Shown here: piece by piece, positions 8,774-17,986 of the stretch
Layout of the letters: every line of letters begins with the position of its first letter
How positions within the stretch are numbered: position 1 is the first letter of the stretch
From: Phycisphaerales bacterium
Lineage (GTDB): Bacteria; Planctomycetota; Phycisphaerae; Phycisphaerales; UBA1924
Assembly (NCBI GenBank): GCA_007693785.1
Contig: RECY01000028.1
Location: 62,001-126,000 of the forward strand
Reading direction: 5' to 3'
DNA length: 64,000 nucleotides
The notes under the pieces: generated by a model
Told to the model about the DNA's origin: nothing
What the model saw: only the letters and a program-made list of their open reading frames with translations
The model's database searches: none
Translations under genes and position numbers: made by a program

Positions 8774-11512
8774 ATGCCGAGACGTGCAGATCAACGGGTT
8801 GGGGCTGAGAATGGTCGTCGGACGCGGGGCTGGGCCCTGGCGTGCGGGGCGCTGCTGCTGATCGCCCCTTGGGCGTCCGCGGGCGCGGGCTTGCTGGACG
8901 ACGGGGCGCATACCGAGCCCGAGCCGATCGACCTTCCCGACGTGGACCTGGCTGAGGGTGACGAGCTGATCGATGCCGCGCCCGGCGAGGCGCCGTCGGA
9001 GGCGTCGGCGCCCGGGGGCCGGGCCTCGCGGGAGATCGTGGTCGATCCGGAGATGCGGGTTTCGCGGACCGAGCGGGTGGCGGCTCAGGGGCTGGCGCGG
9101 CTCGCGCTGATGGACCTGCGCCTCCGCCCGACGCCGACGCGCGAGGATTATCGGATCGCGGCTCTGGCGTTCCAGATCGCCGAACGCATCGATCCGACCG
9201 AGCCGGCCTACACGCGGCACCGTCTCTACGCGGCGTACGCCGCCGACGATCAGGACGAGGTCATCGACGCGACCCGACGCCTGCTCCGCTTCGACCCGAG
9301 CGACACCGTCGCGCAGCTCCGCCTGGTCTCGGCGCAGGTCGCGGGGCTTCAGACGGTCGAGGCGCGTCTCTCGGCGTACGCCCGTCTGCTCGAAGGTCCG
9401 CGCGCCGGGCTGCTCGCGCCGGAGGTCCGCTCGCGGCTGGCGCTCGACGCGGCCCTGCTCGCGAACGAGTCGGGCGACCGCGAGGCGTTCGTGCGGTGGC
9501 TGACCGAGGCGACCACGCTGGATCAGACCAACAAAGAGGCCGCGAGCCTCGCGTACACCTATTTCAGTGAGCGGCTCGACGACGCCCGCGGGCGGCTCGA
9601 CCTCTTGATGAATCTGCTGATCGCCGACCCGCTGGACGCCAACGTCCACCTTTGGATCTCCGACGAGCTGGCGGCTGCGGGCGCGTTCCGCGGCGCGCGC
9701 GAGTTCAACCAGACCGCGACGGGCCTGCTGTCCGCCGGGCGGTCGCCGACCTCCCGGGATGAGCTGGAGCTGCGTCGCCTGAGCTTCATCTGGCTGACCG
9801 ACGGCCCGGAGGCGGTCGCGCAGACCCTGACCGACATGATCAACGGCGCGCGGGTGCGGGCGCGCACCGCGCGGCGCGACGCCGAGAAGAACAACTTCCG
9901 CCTGCCCGAGGACTTCGTCCCGCCCGAAGAGCTCCGCCTCGGGCTGCGGTACGAATGGATGCGGCTGTTCGCGGCCGACGCGGCGGGGGACGACGAGATC
10001 CGCACCGCCGCCTCGAACGATTTCCTCGCGACGATCTCGAAGGAGCTCGCCGATTTCCGTGATGAAAGCCGGTGGCCCGCCGGCGCGACGCGGGGACAGA
10101 TGGTGAGCGTGTTCGTCGCGCGTCTGTTCGAGATCGTGCGTCTGACGGCGATCTTCGGGGGTGACGACGAGATGTTCGAGAGCGTGGCGGGCACGCTCCG
10201 CGAGCTTGTAGGAGAAAACGAGACGGCGCTGTCGGTCGTGAACGCGTGGGGCGCGCTGCAGGCGCGGGAGTATGAGGACGCGCTGGCTCGCTTCCGTCGC
10301 GACGGGGGCGGGGACACGGTCGCGAGCCTCATCGGGGCGGCGATCGCGCTCGAGCGGATGGGCGAGCGGGCCGAGGCGGCGAGCACCTACAAGCGAGCGG
10401 CGTCGGCGGATCCGGCGGGGCTGTTCGGCCCGTGGGCGATCAGCCGGGCGCGCGCCCTGGGCGACCGCGAGCCGCTGACCCCGGACGCCGAGGCGTTCGA
10501 GCGGTTTGCGCAGCGGGTGCCGAGCTGGGTCCGCGCGCTGGCGCGGAACCCGTCGCAGTTTTTCCAGCTCGAGGTCGAGCCGGTCTCGACGTCGGGTCTG
10601 CCGACCGAGCCGCTGTCGGTCCGGGTGCGTCTGCGGAACCTGGCGCCGGTGCCGCTGGGCCTGGGCCCGGGTCGGGCGCTGAGCAGCAAGTTTGTGCTGA
10701 CCCCGCGGGTGGAGGTGGAGTTGCTGGAGGCGCTCGACACGGTGGAGAGCGAGGTGTTCGAGCTGGACCGCCGCCTCGTGCTGCAGCCGCGGGAGTCGGT
10801 GGAGGTGATCCTCCGCCCGGACCTGGGGTACACGGGCTGGCTGCTCGACCTGCACTGCACGGACACGGTGCGTCTGCGTTGGCAGGGGACGCTGGGCTTC
10901 CAACGCGGGCAGCGTGCGCTGTTCGAGCCCGGGCTGGCGGGCGCGTCGCGGACGAGCGTCTCGGTGGTCCGCCGCCCGCTGCAGGAGTCGCGTTTGACGG
11001 TGGAAGAGCTGGAGGACGAGATCCTGACCGTGCCCGCGGCGCTGCTGCGTCCGTTGATCTCGGCGGCTTCCGGGCTGCTGCTGGCCGATGCGGCCGGGAT
11101 GGGCGAGCTCTCCCCGCCCGATCGCGAGGACCTGGTCCGCGCGATCTTCCAGCGGTACCCGACGGGGGACGCGGCGACGCGGTTGCTGATCGCGGTCTCG
11201 ATGCCGCACGGCTCGCAGGTGGAGGACGCGTTGCTGCTCGACCGCTTGATCGCCGAGCGCGAGCCCAACCCGCTGGTGCTCGTCGCGGGGCTGCTCGCGC
11301 GCGGTCGGAGCCCGGAGAACCCGGGCTTTGAGCGGGCGATCGCGTCGGACGACGAGGTGATCTCGGAGATGGCGCGCCTGATGCGCGACCGCCTCGCGAG
11401 CCGCGACCCCCAGGGCTTCCCGTTCGTCGGCCCGGACCTGGCTCGCATCGGCCCGCCGAGGCCCGTGCTCGACGAGGATGTGGACGAGGGCGAGAGCGAG
11501 CGGGCTCGGTGA
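8774..11512 (+). CDS. Large secreted helical-repeat (TPR-like) protein, unknown function
   Basis: A 912-residue protein with an N-terminal signal peptide (basic n-region MPRRADQR..RRTRGW, then ALACGALLLIAPWASAGA, cleavage near residue 37). An acidic linker follows. Residues about 95-580 are alpha-helical repeats of TPR character (IAALAFQIAERIDPTEPAYTRHRL, LLRFDPSDTVAQLRLV, ALERMGERAEAASTYKRA). Residues about 590-740 look like a beta-rich domain (EPLSVRVRLRNLAPVPLGLGP), and a final helical part ends in an acidic tail. It is probably periplasmic or surface-exposed and used for protein contacts. Its GTGA overlap with the flippase-like gene implies coupled expression. No enzyme motif was seen. 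Confidence 0.7.
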   Translation: MPRRADQRVGAENGRRTRGWALACGALLLIAPWASAGAGLLDDGAHTEPEPIDLPDVDLAEGDELIDAAPGEAPSEASAPGGRASREIVVDPEMRVSRTERVAAQGLARLALMDLRLRPTPTREDYRIAALAFQIAERIDPTEPAYTRHRLYAAYAADDQDEVIDATRRLLRFDPSDTVAQLRLVSAQVAGLQTVEARLSAYARLLEGPRAGLLAPEVRSRLALDAALLANESGDREAFVRWLTEATTLDQTNKEAASLAYTYFSERLDDARGRLDLLMNLLIADPLDANVHLWISDELAAAGAFRGAREFNQTATGLLSAGRSPTSRDELELRRLSFIWLTDGPEAVAQTLTDMINGARVRARTARRDAEKNNFRLPEDFVPPEELRLGLRYEWMRLFAADAAGDDEIRTAASNDFLATISKELADFRDESRWPAGATRGQMVSVFVARLFEIVRLTAIFGGDDEMFESVAGTLRELVGENETALSVVNAWGALQAREYEDALARFRRDGGGDTVASLIGAAIALERMGERAEAASTYKRAASADPAGLFGPWAISRARALGDREPLTPDAEAFERFAQRVPSWVRALARNPSQFFQLEVEPVSTSGLPTEPLSVRVRLRNLAPVPLGLGPGRALSSKFVLTPRVEVELLEALDTVESEVFELDRRLVLQPRESVEVILRPDLGYTGWLLDLHCTDTVRLRWQGTLGFQRGQRALFEPGLAGASRTSVSVVRRPLQESRLTVEELEDEILTVPAALLRPLISAASGLLLADAAGMGELSPPDREDLVRAIFQRYPTGDAATRLLIAVSMPHGSQVEDALLLDRLIAEREPNPLVLVAGLLARGRSPENPGFERAIASDDEVISEMARLMRDRLASRDPQGFPFVGPDLARIGPPRPVLDEDVDEGESERAR

Positions 11513-12576
11513 GTGAACCTCGCTCGGGCCTCGGGCGGCTCAAGCCGCTGATCCGGTTCGTCGTCGGCTTCGGGCTGCTGCTCGCGGCCGTGCTGTGGAT
11601 CGCGCTCAACCACCGCGAGACCGTCACCGACGCGATCGCGCACGCGACGGGGGCGCACTGGGGGCTGATCGCGCTCGGGCTGCTCCTGCCGGTCGCGAAC
11701 TGGACGACGGTCAGCTTCAGCTTTTATCTGCTGACGCACCGCGTCGGGCGTGTCGGGATGGCGGAGATGCACGGGCTGATCGCGAGCGCGTGGCTGCTGA
11801 ACTATCTGCCGATGCGCCCGGGGATGGCCGGTCGCATCGCGTACCACAAGCTGGTCAACGGGATCCGCGTCCGCGACGCGGTGGGGATCTCGGTGGTGAC
11901 GATGATCCTGTCGGCGGTCGCGACGGGGGTGATGCTCGCGGCGGCGGCGGCACCGCTGGTGCTCGGGGGGACCGCGGGGGCCGACGGCTCGGGCTTCTGG
12001 CGGGTCGCGATCGTCGCTTCGCCGGCGCTGGTCTCGGGCGTGTGGGCGATCGCGGCGGCGCTGGGGGGGTGGCATGGTGTCTGGTCGTGGCGGATGGCGG
12101 CTGCGTTCGGGATGCGCTACGCCGACATGCTCGCCTGGGCCGCGCGGTACGCCGTGGTGTTCGCGATCGTGGGTGAGCCGATCGGCGTGGAGCTGGCGGC
12201 GGTCCTCGCGGGGGTGAGTCAGGCGTCCTACCTGCTCCCGATCTCGGGCAACGGGCTGGGCGTGCGGGAGTGGGCGGTGGGGCTGGTGGTGGGGGCGTCG
12301 TCCGGGCGGGGGGAGCTGAGCGGCTCGGACGTGGTCGCGACGGCGATCGCGGCGGACCTGGTCAACCGCGCGATGGAACTCGTGATCGCGATCCCGATGG
12401 GGATGATCGCGACGCCGATGGTGGCGGCCCGCGCCAAACGCCACCGGGCCGAGAACGCGGACGAAGACGCCGATAACGAGGACGACACCGATCCTGAGGC
12501 AGATTCGGGGGCCGTCGCGAGCGAGCCGCCGGACGGCGCCCCATCGCCCGCGTCGGCGGATGATCAAAAGCCCTGA
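11509..12576 (+). CDS. Flippase-like integral membrane protein (UPF0104/LPG-synthase TM type)
   Basis: A 355-residue protein with about eight hydrophobic helices and a charged C-terminal tail (from about residue 315) rich in Asp, Glu and Ala. The organisation and 'ASAWLLNYLPMRPGMAGRIAYHKLVNG' resemble the UPF0104/lysylphosphatidylglycerol-synthetase membrane domain family, which includes lipid flippase-like proteins. The GTG start overlaps the TGA of the preceding gene (GTGA), so translation is coupled. A role in moving a lipid or lipid-linked sugar is possible but is inferred only from the fold family. Confidence 0.6.
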   Translation: MSEPRSGLGRLKPLIRFVVGFGLLLAAVLWIALNHRETVTDAIAHATGAHWGLIALGLLLPVANWTTVSFSFYLLTHRVGRVGMAEMHGLIASAWLLNYLPMRPGMAGRIAYHKLVNGIRVRDAVGISVVTMILSAVATGVMLAAAAAPLVLGGTAGADGSGFWRVAIVASPALVSGVWAIAAALGGWHGVWSWRMAAAFGMRYADMLAWAARYAVVFAIVGEPIGVELAAVLAGVSQASYLLPISGNGLGVREWAVGLVVGASSGRGELSGSDVVATAIAADLVNRAMELVIAIPMGMIATPMVAARAKRHRAENADEDADNEDDTDPEADSGAVASEPPDGAPSPASADDQKP

Positions 12577-12668
12577 GCCCGTCCCCCGCATCCGGCCGAT
12601 GGGTGTATTCGTACCGTAGAGGGGCCGCGGACGGGTGCTTGGGCGGCCGGAAGGGCAGGGACGGCCCG

Positions 12669-13784
12669 ATGGTCAACAAGATCGAGCAGGACCATCAACG
12701 ATTCCGCCAGATCGTCCGCGGCAAGATCCGCAAGGACCTGCGCCGCTTCCTCTCCCGGGGTGAGTTCATCGGGCGCGAAGGCAAGAAGGCGATCGCGATC
12801 CCCGTCCACGACATCGACCTGCCCACCTTCCGCTACGGCGACAACTCCGGCGGCGTCGGCATGGGCGAGGGCGAGGAAGGGCAGCCCGTCGGGCAGCCCG
12901 GCGACGGCGCCCAGCACGGGGGCGAGCAGGAAGGGCGCCACATCACCGAGGTGGACGTCACGCTCGAAGAGCTGGCGGACATTCTTGCGGAGGAGCTCGA
13001 GCTCCCGCGGATCAAGCCCCGCGGGCAGCACCGCGTGACGACGGTGCGCGATAAGTACTCGGGCATCCGCCCCGTCGGGCCGGCGAGCCTGCGCCACTTC
13101 AAGCGCAGCTACCGCGAGGCTCTGAAGCGTCAGCTCGCCTCGGGCGACTACGACCCGGAGAACCCCATCATCATCCCCGTCCGCGATGATTTGCGGTACC
13201 GGAGCTGGAACGAGGTCAAGAAGCCGCAGTCCAACGCGGCGATCGTCTACATGATGGACGTCTCCGGCTCGATGGGTGACGAGCAGAAGGAGCTGGTGCG
13301 CCTGGAGGCGTTCTGGATCGACACGTGGCTGCGCCGGAACTATGAGGGGATCGAGAGCCGCTACGTCGTGCACGACGTGCGCGCGGCCGAGGTGGATAAG
13401 AAGACGTTCTTCAGCCTGCGGGAGGACGGCGGGACGCGGATCAGCTCCGCGTTCACGCTCTGCCGCGACCTGCTCCGCGAGCACTACGACCCCAGTGACT
13501 GGAACATTTACCTGTTCCACTTCTCCGACGGTGACAACAGCTCCGAGAGCGACAATAAGGCGTGCGTCGGGCTGCTGCAGGATCATCTGCTTCCTGGCTC
13601 GAATATGTTCGGTTACTGCCAGGTCGCGTCGGCGTACGGCTCGGGGAGCTTCATCAACGTGCTGGGCGAGGCGTTCCCGGATGGGGCCGCGGACGAAGAC
13701 GGCCCGCGCCTGATCACCAGCCGCGTGAACGGGCGGGACGACATCCACGACTCGCTGCGGACGTTCTTCAAGCAGGGGCGATGA
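12669..13784 (+). CDS. DUF444 (YeaH/YhbH) von Willebrand A-like protein
   Basis: A 371-residue cytoplasmic protein of the YeaH/YhbH family. Seen in order: N-terminal 'DHQRFRQIVRGKIRKDLRRFLSRGE', a glycine/glutamine-rich linker at about 60-95, a basic central part, the MIDAS-like 'MMDVSGSMG' near residues 195-203, and the family's C-terminal 'YLFHFSDGDN' and 'GYCQVASAYGSGSF' motifs. In many bacteria this family is encoded with the PrkA kinase and SpoVR/YcgB and is linked to stress or sporulation. Neither partner is present here. Start ATG 12669 is preceded by AGGGA. The first 22 codons of the longer open frame upstream are not protein-like. Confidence 0.88.
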   Translation: MVNKIEQDHQRFRQIVRGKIRKDLRRFLSRGEFIGREGKKAIAIPVHDIDLPTFRYGDNSGGVGMGEGEEGQPVGQPGDGAQHGGEQEGRHITEVDVTLEELADILAEELELPRIKPRGQHRVTTVRDKYSGIRPVGPASLRHFKRSYREALKRQLASGDYDPENPIIIPVRDDLRYRSWNEVKKPQSNAAIVYMMDVSGSMGDEQKELVRLEAFWIDTWLRRNYEGIESRYVVHDVRAAEVDKKTFFSLREDGGTRISSAFTLCRDLLREHYDPSDWNIYLFHFSDGDNSSESDNKACVGLLQDHLLPGSNMFGYCQVASAYGSGSFINVLGEAFPDGAADEDGPRLITSRVNGRDDIHDSLRTFFKQGR

Positions 13785-13807
13785 GGTCTCGCCCGTCTGC
13801 GCCGTGG

Positions 13808-13850
13808 GCCGCACGGGTGGTTCCTGGTGTGTGTGAAACGCCCGTGCGGC
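13808..13850 (+). terminator. Possible terminator after the DUF444 gene
   Basis: A perfect 10-bp stem GCCGCACGGG/CCCGTGCGGC (13808-13817 with 13841-13850) has a 23-nt loop. It starts 23 nt after the DUF444 stop. There is no T tract, so it may be a Rho-dependent end or an RNA-stabilising hairpin. Confidence 0.35.
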
Positions 13851-14032
13851 GATGATGGTCGTTGAACGCCCCAGGGTCTTCCATCGGCTTTCGCGCGGGG
13901 CGTGTTTGCCGCATCCGTGTTTGGCGTTTGACGAAATAGATCAGGGCTCCCGATGGTGGAGTTCTACGATCTCGCCGCCCTTCCGGTGGATTCACAACGG
14001 CCCGCCGCCGCGGGCTCCAGAGGCTCGACGAC

Positions 14033-14578
14033 GTGCTTTTCTTCCCCGCGTACGCGTTCTTGGTGTGGTACTTCGCCGTGAAGCATCGTCGCCGCCCCTT
14101 GGGTCTTGTGGCGGTGGTCTTGGGGCTGGTGGGGATCCTCGGGATCTCGTTCCTGCACGTGAAGATCCGGGACTGGTCGAACGGCGCGATCCAGATCGAG
14201 AGCGCCCAGTTTCTGCTGTACACCTACGCGGTGCTCGTCTTCGGGATGGGGTTGTTTTTCGTCGCGCTCCCGCGCGGGACGGCGGTGCGCTGGCGTGAGG
14301 TCGGCGCGTGCCAGGGTTGCGGCTACGACCTGCGATCGCTGGAGCCGGACACCGATACACGCTGCCCGGAATGCGGGAAGCACTACGAGCCCCCGCCGCC
14401 GGAGTACGACGTCGCGGGCTCGCAACAACGCAAGTGGTCGGTCAACCTGAGCGAAACACTCGGCGGCATCGATCACGACCGGATCCAGCCCCCAACCCGC
14501 ACCCGCGCTGAAGCAAGAAAATCACTCCTCGACCGAGCGGGGCGCGATACGCGAGAAGCCGCGAAGCACGGCCACTGA
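14033..14578 (+). CDS. Membrane protein with C-terminal CxxC zinc ribbon
   Basis: A 181-residue protein with three hydrophobic segments (about 1-16, 23-42 and 60-84), then a zinc ribbon 'CQGCGYDLRSLEPDTDTRCPECGKHY' pattern with Cys pairs near residues 93/96 and 112/115, and a polar tail. This CGYDLR ribbon is a frequent theme in planctomycete hypothetical proteins; no function is known. GTG 14033 has AGAGG 9 nt upstream. An alternative N-terminus exists: ATG 13953 in another frame would join this one if a single base were missing near 14013, adding about 27 residues. Confidence 0.6.
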   Translation: MLFFPAYAFLVWYFAVKHRRRPLGLVAVVLGLVGILGISFLHVKIRDWSNGAIQIESAQFLLYTYAVLVFGMGLFFVALPRGTAVRWREVGACQGCGYDLRSLEPDTDTRCPECGKHYEPPPPEYDVAGSQQRKWSVNLSETLGGIDHDRIQPPTRTRAEARKSLLDRAGRDTREAAKHGH

Positions 14579-14604
14579 AAGGGCCAGTCCGAAGTCGTCC
14601 GTGT

Positions 14605-15777
14605 TTACTCGACCCCCAGCAGGATCTCGGTCGTCCGCTGGTCGAGCGCTTCCAGCGGCAGGCGGCGCCCGGCGAGGCGTTCGCGGTCGAAGGTCATGCC
14701 GAGGAGAGTTTCGGCTCGGCTCGGGGTGTGCTCGCTCATCAGTTCGTCGAGATCCTTGGAGGCTCGGCTGAGCTGGCGGAGCAGGCGTTTGACCTCGTTG
14801 TCCTTCGACCAGAGGCGGGCTTTTTCTTTCAGGATCAAGTAGTTGCGCATGCAGCCGCGAGCGAAGGCGAGGACGTCCTCCCGGTCGCTCGTGCGCACGG
14901 CGTGGGCGTCGAACTGCTTGAAGCCCTCGTACTTGTGCTGCTCCAGCAGGCGGACGAGGTGGAACGCCTGCTTCGGGCTCGCGGCCCCGAAGCGCAGGTC
15001 CTGGTCGTAGCGCCCGAACTCCTGGTCGTTCAGGTCGATGTGGAAGAGCTTGCCGGCCTCGAGCGCCTGCGCGACGGCGTGAGTGAAGTTGAGCCCGGCC
15101 ATGTGCTCGTGGGCGAGTTCGGGGTTGACGCCGACCATGTCCGGGTGGGCGAGGGTCGGGATCAGGGCGAGGTAGGCGGCGGTGGTCGGAAAATACATGT
15201 GCCCGCGGGGCTCGTTGGGCTTGGCTTCGAGGGCGAAGCGGTAGGGGTAGCCGCGGTCGATCGAGTAGGCGCAGAGGAAGTCGATCGCGGTGCGGAAGCG
15301 GGCGATGGCCTCGACGGGGTCCTTCCCGGCGTCGAACTCCGCCCCCTCGCGACCGCCCCAGAAGACGTAGACCTCGGCCCCGAACTCGGCGCCCAGGTCC
15401 ATCGCCCGCATGGTCTTGTGGAGGGCGTAGGCGCGGACCTCGGCGTCGTGGCTGGTGAAGGCCCCGTCCTTGAAGACCGGGTCCGAGAAGAGGTTGGTGG
15501 TCGCCATCGCGACCTTGAGCTTGGTCCGCTTGAGGGCGGTGGTGAAGTCGCGCTTGATCTCGGCGGCCTCGGCGTCGGTCGCGTCGATGGGGACGAGGTC
15601 GTTGTCGTGGAAGTTGACGCCGTGGACGCCCCCGGCCTCGGCGAGCAGGTCGACGATCTCGGCCGGGGCGAGCGTGGGGCGTGTGGGGCCGCCGAAGGGA
15701 TCGCGCCCGGTGTGCCCGACGGTCCAGAGGCCGAAGGTGAAGCGGTCTTTCGGGGTGGGTGTGTACGGGTCGGGCAT
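14605..15777 (-). CDS. xylA: Xylose isomerase
   Basis: A 390-residue TIM-barrel enzyme that isomerises xylose to xylulose (and glucose to fructose) with two divalent metals. Visible motifs: 'VNFHDNDL' with catalytic His57 and Asp60, and the metal-ligand segment '[10 protein letters not shown]' with E184, K186 and E189. 'HIDLNDQ' follows further on. The length matches the short class I type known from actinobacteria. ATG 15777 is supported by GGAGAG upstream on the minus strand; the longer frame upstream is not protein-like. No other xylose genes (xylB, transporter) are nearby. It is divergent from asnB. Confidence 0.95.
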   Translation of the reverse strand: MPDPYTPTPKDRFTFGLWTVGHTGRDPFGGPTRPTLAPAEIVDLLAEAGGVHGVNFHDNDLVPIDATDAEAAEIKRDFTTALKRTKLKVAMATTNLFSDPVFKDGAFTSHDAEVRAYALHKTMRAMDLGAEFGAEVYVFWGGREGAEFDAGKDPVEAIARFRTAIDFLCAYSIDRGYPYRFALEAKPNEPRGHMYFPTTAAYLALIPTLAHPDMVGVNPELAHEHMAGLNFTHAVAQALEAGKLFHIDLNDQEFGRYDQDLRFGAASPKQAFHLVRLLEQHKYEGFKQFDAHAVRTSDREDVLAFARGCMRNYLILKEKARLWSKDNEVKRLLRQLSRASKDLDELMSEHTPSRAETLLGMTFDRERLAGRRLPLEALDQRTTEILLGVE

Positions 15778-15896
15778 GCTGGGCTCTCCGTGCGTGGCGT
15801 GCAGTGTGGGGGCGTGGGGGCGAGTGTGCAAGCGGGGGCGGCAAATCGCCCCGGTTCCGGGGCGGGTCGGATTCGTCGCCGCCGGCGTTTTCAACC

Positions 15897-15902
15897 GATA
15901 CT
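15897..15902 (+). promoter_or_regulatory. Candidate -10 element for leaderless asnB
   Basis: GATACT is followed by exactly 6 nt (TCCAGC) and then ATG 15909. No Shine-Dalgarno sequence is present. Confidence 0.45.
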
Positions 15903-15908
15903 TCCAGC

Positions 15909-17966
15909 ATGTGCGGCTTGGCGGGCATCGTGCGGTACACCGCGGCCGGGGGCGACCCCGGCCCGGCGGACGCGCGCCTGCCGGAGGCGTGGCTGGACGT
16001 GCTGGATGAAAGCATCCGCCCCCGCGGGCCGGACGACGCGGGGCGGTTCCGGGACCGTGTCGAGCTGAGCACCGGCGTCACGGCGGACGTGGCGATGGTG
16101 CATCGGCGCCTGGCGATCATCGACCCGGCGGGCGGCGCTCAGCCCATGAGCGTCGGCGGGAGCAACTACCGCGGGCGGATCGCGGTGGTCTTCAACGGCG
16201 TCATCTACAACCACGAGGAGCTGCGGAAGGACCTCAAGTCCGCCCGCCACCGCTTCACGACCGATCACTCCGACACCGAGGTCCTGCTCCATGGCTACCG
16301 CGAGCTCGGGGCGAATCTGCCCGAGTCGCTGGACGGGATGTACGCGTTCGCGATCTGGGATGCGAGGAAGGGCGAGGTGCTGCTGGCGCGGGACCCGGCG
16401 GGGGAGAAGCCGCTGTACGCGTGCACGCTCCCGGACGGGTCGGGGCAGGCGTTCTCGTCCTCGGCGGCCGGTCTGGACCGGCTGCTGGAGCTGGTGCGGG
16501 GTGAGAAGGCGCGGGTGGTGCACGCGGTGGAGTGGGTTGCGCGGGGGGCGGGGGGCGACACGCCGATCGAGGGCGTGCACGAGCTGCCGCCGGCGCAGCG
16601 TCTGCGGATCGGGCCGGGGAGCGGGGCGGGCGGGGCGTTGGTGAGCCTGAAGCCTCGTCGGCACTGGTCGGCGCCGGCGCGTGCGGATGGTGGTCGCCGG
16701 TCGCCGTCGCACCCGCTGACGGTGGACAGTCTGGACGCGATGTTGTCGGAGGCGGTGCGTTCGCGGATGATCAGCGACGCGCCGCTGGGGTGCTTTCTGT
16801 CGGGGGGTGTGGACAGCTCGCTGATCGCGTTTTATGCGCAGAAGGTGATGCAGGAGCGGGGGCGGTATCTCGAGACGTTCTGCGTGAAGATGCCGGACGG
16901 GCGGTACGACGAGAGCATGCACGCGAAGCACGTCGCGACGGCGCTGGGGTGCAAGCACCGGACGATCGAGGTGAAGTCGCGCCCGGCCGACGACCTGGTG
17001 GGGCTGATCGGGTTCCTCGGGCTGCCGCTGGGGGACAGCAGCCTGCTGGCGACGTACTGGGTGAGCAAGGCCGCCTCGAAGAAGGTCAAGGTCGCGCTCT
17101 CGGGCGACGGGGCGGATGAGTTGTTCTGCGGGTACGAGCGGTACGTCGCGGGGCGGTTGCTAGGCCGGTACGGGGCGCTGCTGCGCCTCGCGCCGCTCTC
17201 GGTGCTGTCGGCGAAGGATCCGAAGAGCCGACGGAGCAAGCTGCGGCGCCTCGTGACCGCGGCCCGCGCGGGCGGGTATCACGATCTCGTGCAGATTTTC
17301 CCGGCCAAGGCGTTGCGACGACTGCTGAAGGGGCCTGCCGGCGGGGCGTATCTGCACGAGCTCGGGCGCACACGGGACCCGGCGCGGGACGACTTCCTGC
17401 GTTATTTGCCGGACGACCTGCTGCGCAAGGTCGATACGGCGAGCATGTTCTGCGGGCTGGAGGTGCGGTCGCCGTTCCTCGCGAAGACAGTGGTGGAGGC
17501 GGCGCTCGCGCAGCCGTACCGCGTGCTGATGCCGGGGGGTGAGCGGAAGGGGCTGCTTCGGGCGTTGGCGCGCCGCCACCTGCCGCAGAGCGTGGTGGAC
17601 CGCCCGAAGATGGGCTTTGCGATCCCGGTCGGCGACTGGTTCCGCGAGGACTTCGGGGGGATGGGCGAGCTGCTGATGGACCACCTGAACAGCGCGGACC
17701 CGTGGCCGGGGCTGGACGTGGCGATCCGGCGTCGGCGGGTGATGCGGATGCTGGCGCAGCACATGTCCGAGACGCACGACCACAGCCAGCGGCTGTACAA
17801 CCTGCTGGTGCTTTCGATCTGGGCGCAGCAGCGCCGGGATCGCGTCGCGACGGGTGCGCCCGAGCGGGGCGAGCCGCCGGGGGGGATCGCGCTGGATGAC
17901 GACGAGAGCGAAGAGAACGGCCCGCCCCGAGGATTCGGAGCGGGCCGTTCTCGTTCGGCCGCGTGA
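15909..17966 (+). CDS. asnB: Asparagine synthase (glutamine-hydrolysing)
   Basis: A 685-residue two-domain enzyme. The start ATG 15909 is fixed by the catalytic Cys2 of the N-terminal class II glutaminase (MCGLAGI). The glutaminase continues with RGPDD, '[13 protein letters not shown]' and the residues around '[11 protein letters not shown]'. The synthetase domain has the ATP pyrophosphatase P-loop SGGVDSS near residues 298-304 and '[13 protein letters not shown]'. It makes asparagine, or amidates an analogous surface-sugar or peptide substrate, since AsnB paralogues occur in polysaccharide loci. The last residues (about 665-685) are encoded by a transcription-terminator hairpin. The leaderless-type start lacks a ribosome-binding site. 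Confidence 0.9.
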   Translation: MCGLAGIVRYTAAGGDPGPADARLPEAWLDVLDESIRPRGPDDAGRFRDRVELSTGVTADVAMVHRRLAIIDPAGGAQPMSVGGSNYRGRIAVVFNGVIYNHEELRKDLKSARHRFTTDHSDTEVLLHGYRELGANLPESLDGMYAFAIWDARKGEVLLARDPAGEKPLYACTLPDGSGQAFSSSAAGLDRLLELVRGEKARVVHAVEWVARGAGGDTPIEGVHELPPAQRLRIGPGSGAGGALVSLKPRRHWSAPARADGGRRSPSHPLTVDSLDAMLSEAVRSRMISDAPLGCFLSGGVDSSLIAFYAQKVMQERGRYLETFCVKMPDGRYDESMHAKHVATALGCKHRTIEVKSRPADDLVGLIGFLGLPLGDSSLLATYWVSKAASKKVKVALSGDGADELFCGYERYVAGRLLGRYGALLRLAPLSVLSAKDPKSRRSKLRRLVTAARAGGYHDLVQIFPAKALRRLLKGPAGGAYLHELGRTRDPARDDFLRYLPDDLLRKVDTASMFCGLEVRSPFLAKTVVEAALAQPYRVLMPGGERKGLLRALARRHLPQSVVDRPKMGFAIPVGDWFREDFGGMGELLMDHLNSADPWPGLDVAIRRRRVMRMLAQHMSETHDHSQRLYNLLVLSIWAQQRRDRVATGAPERGEPPGGIALDDDESEENGPPRGFGAGRSRSAA
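17913..17952. terminator. Hairpin between convergent asnB and mscS, inside the asnB coding end
   Basis: A perfect 13-bp stem GAGAACGGCCCGC/GCGGGCCGTTCTC (17913-17925 with 17940-17952) has a 14-nt loop. It lies before the asnB stop (17964-17966) and 35 nt beyond the mscS stop on the minus strand. Both flanks carry short T-rich stretches (TTCTCGTT on plus, TTCTCTTC on minus), so it probably ends transcription both ways. Confidence 0.65.
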
Positions 17967-17986
17967 GTTTTCGGACGGGCTCGCGG

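Noticed and set aside
8606-11209. An 867-codon minus-strand open frame opposite the 912-residue secreted protein
   Set aside because: Arg/Gln/His-rich composition typical of antisense frames in GC-rich DNA; no signal peptide, motif or ribosome-binding site.
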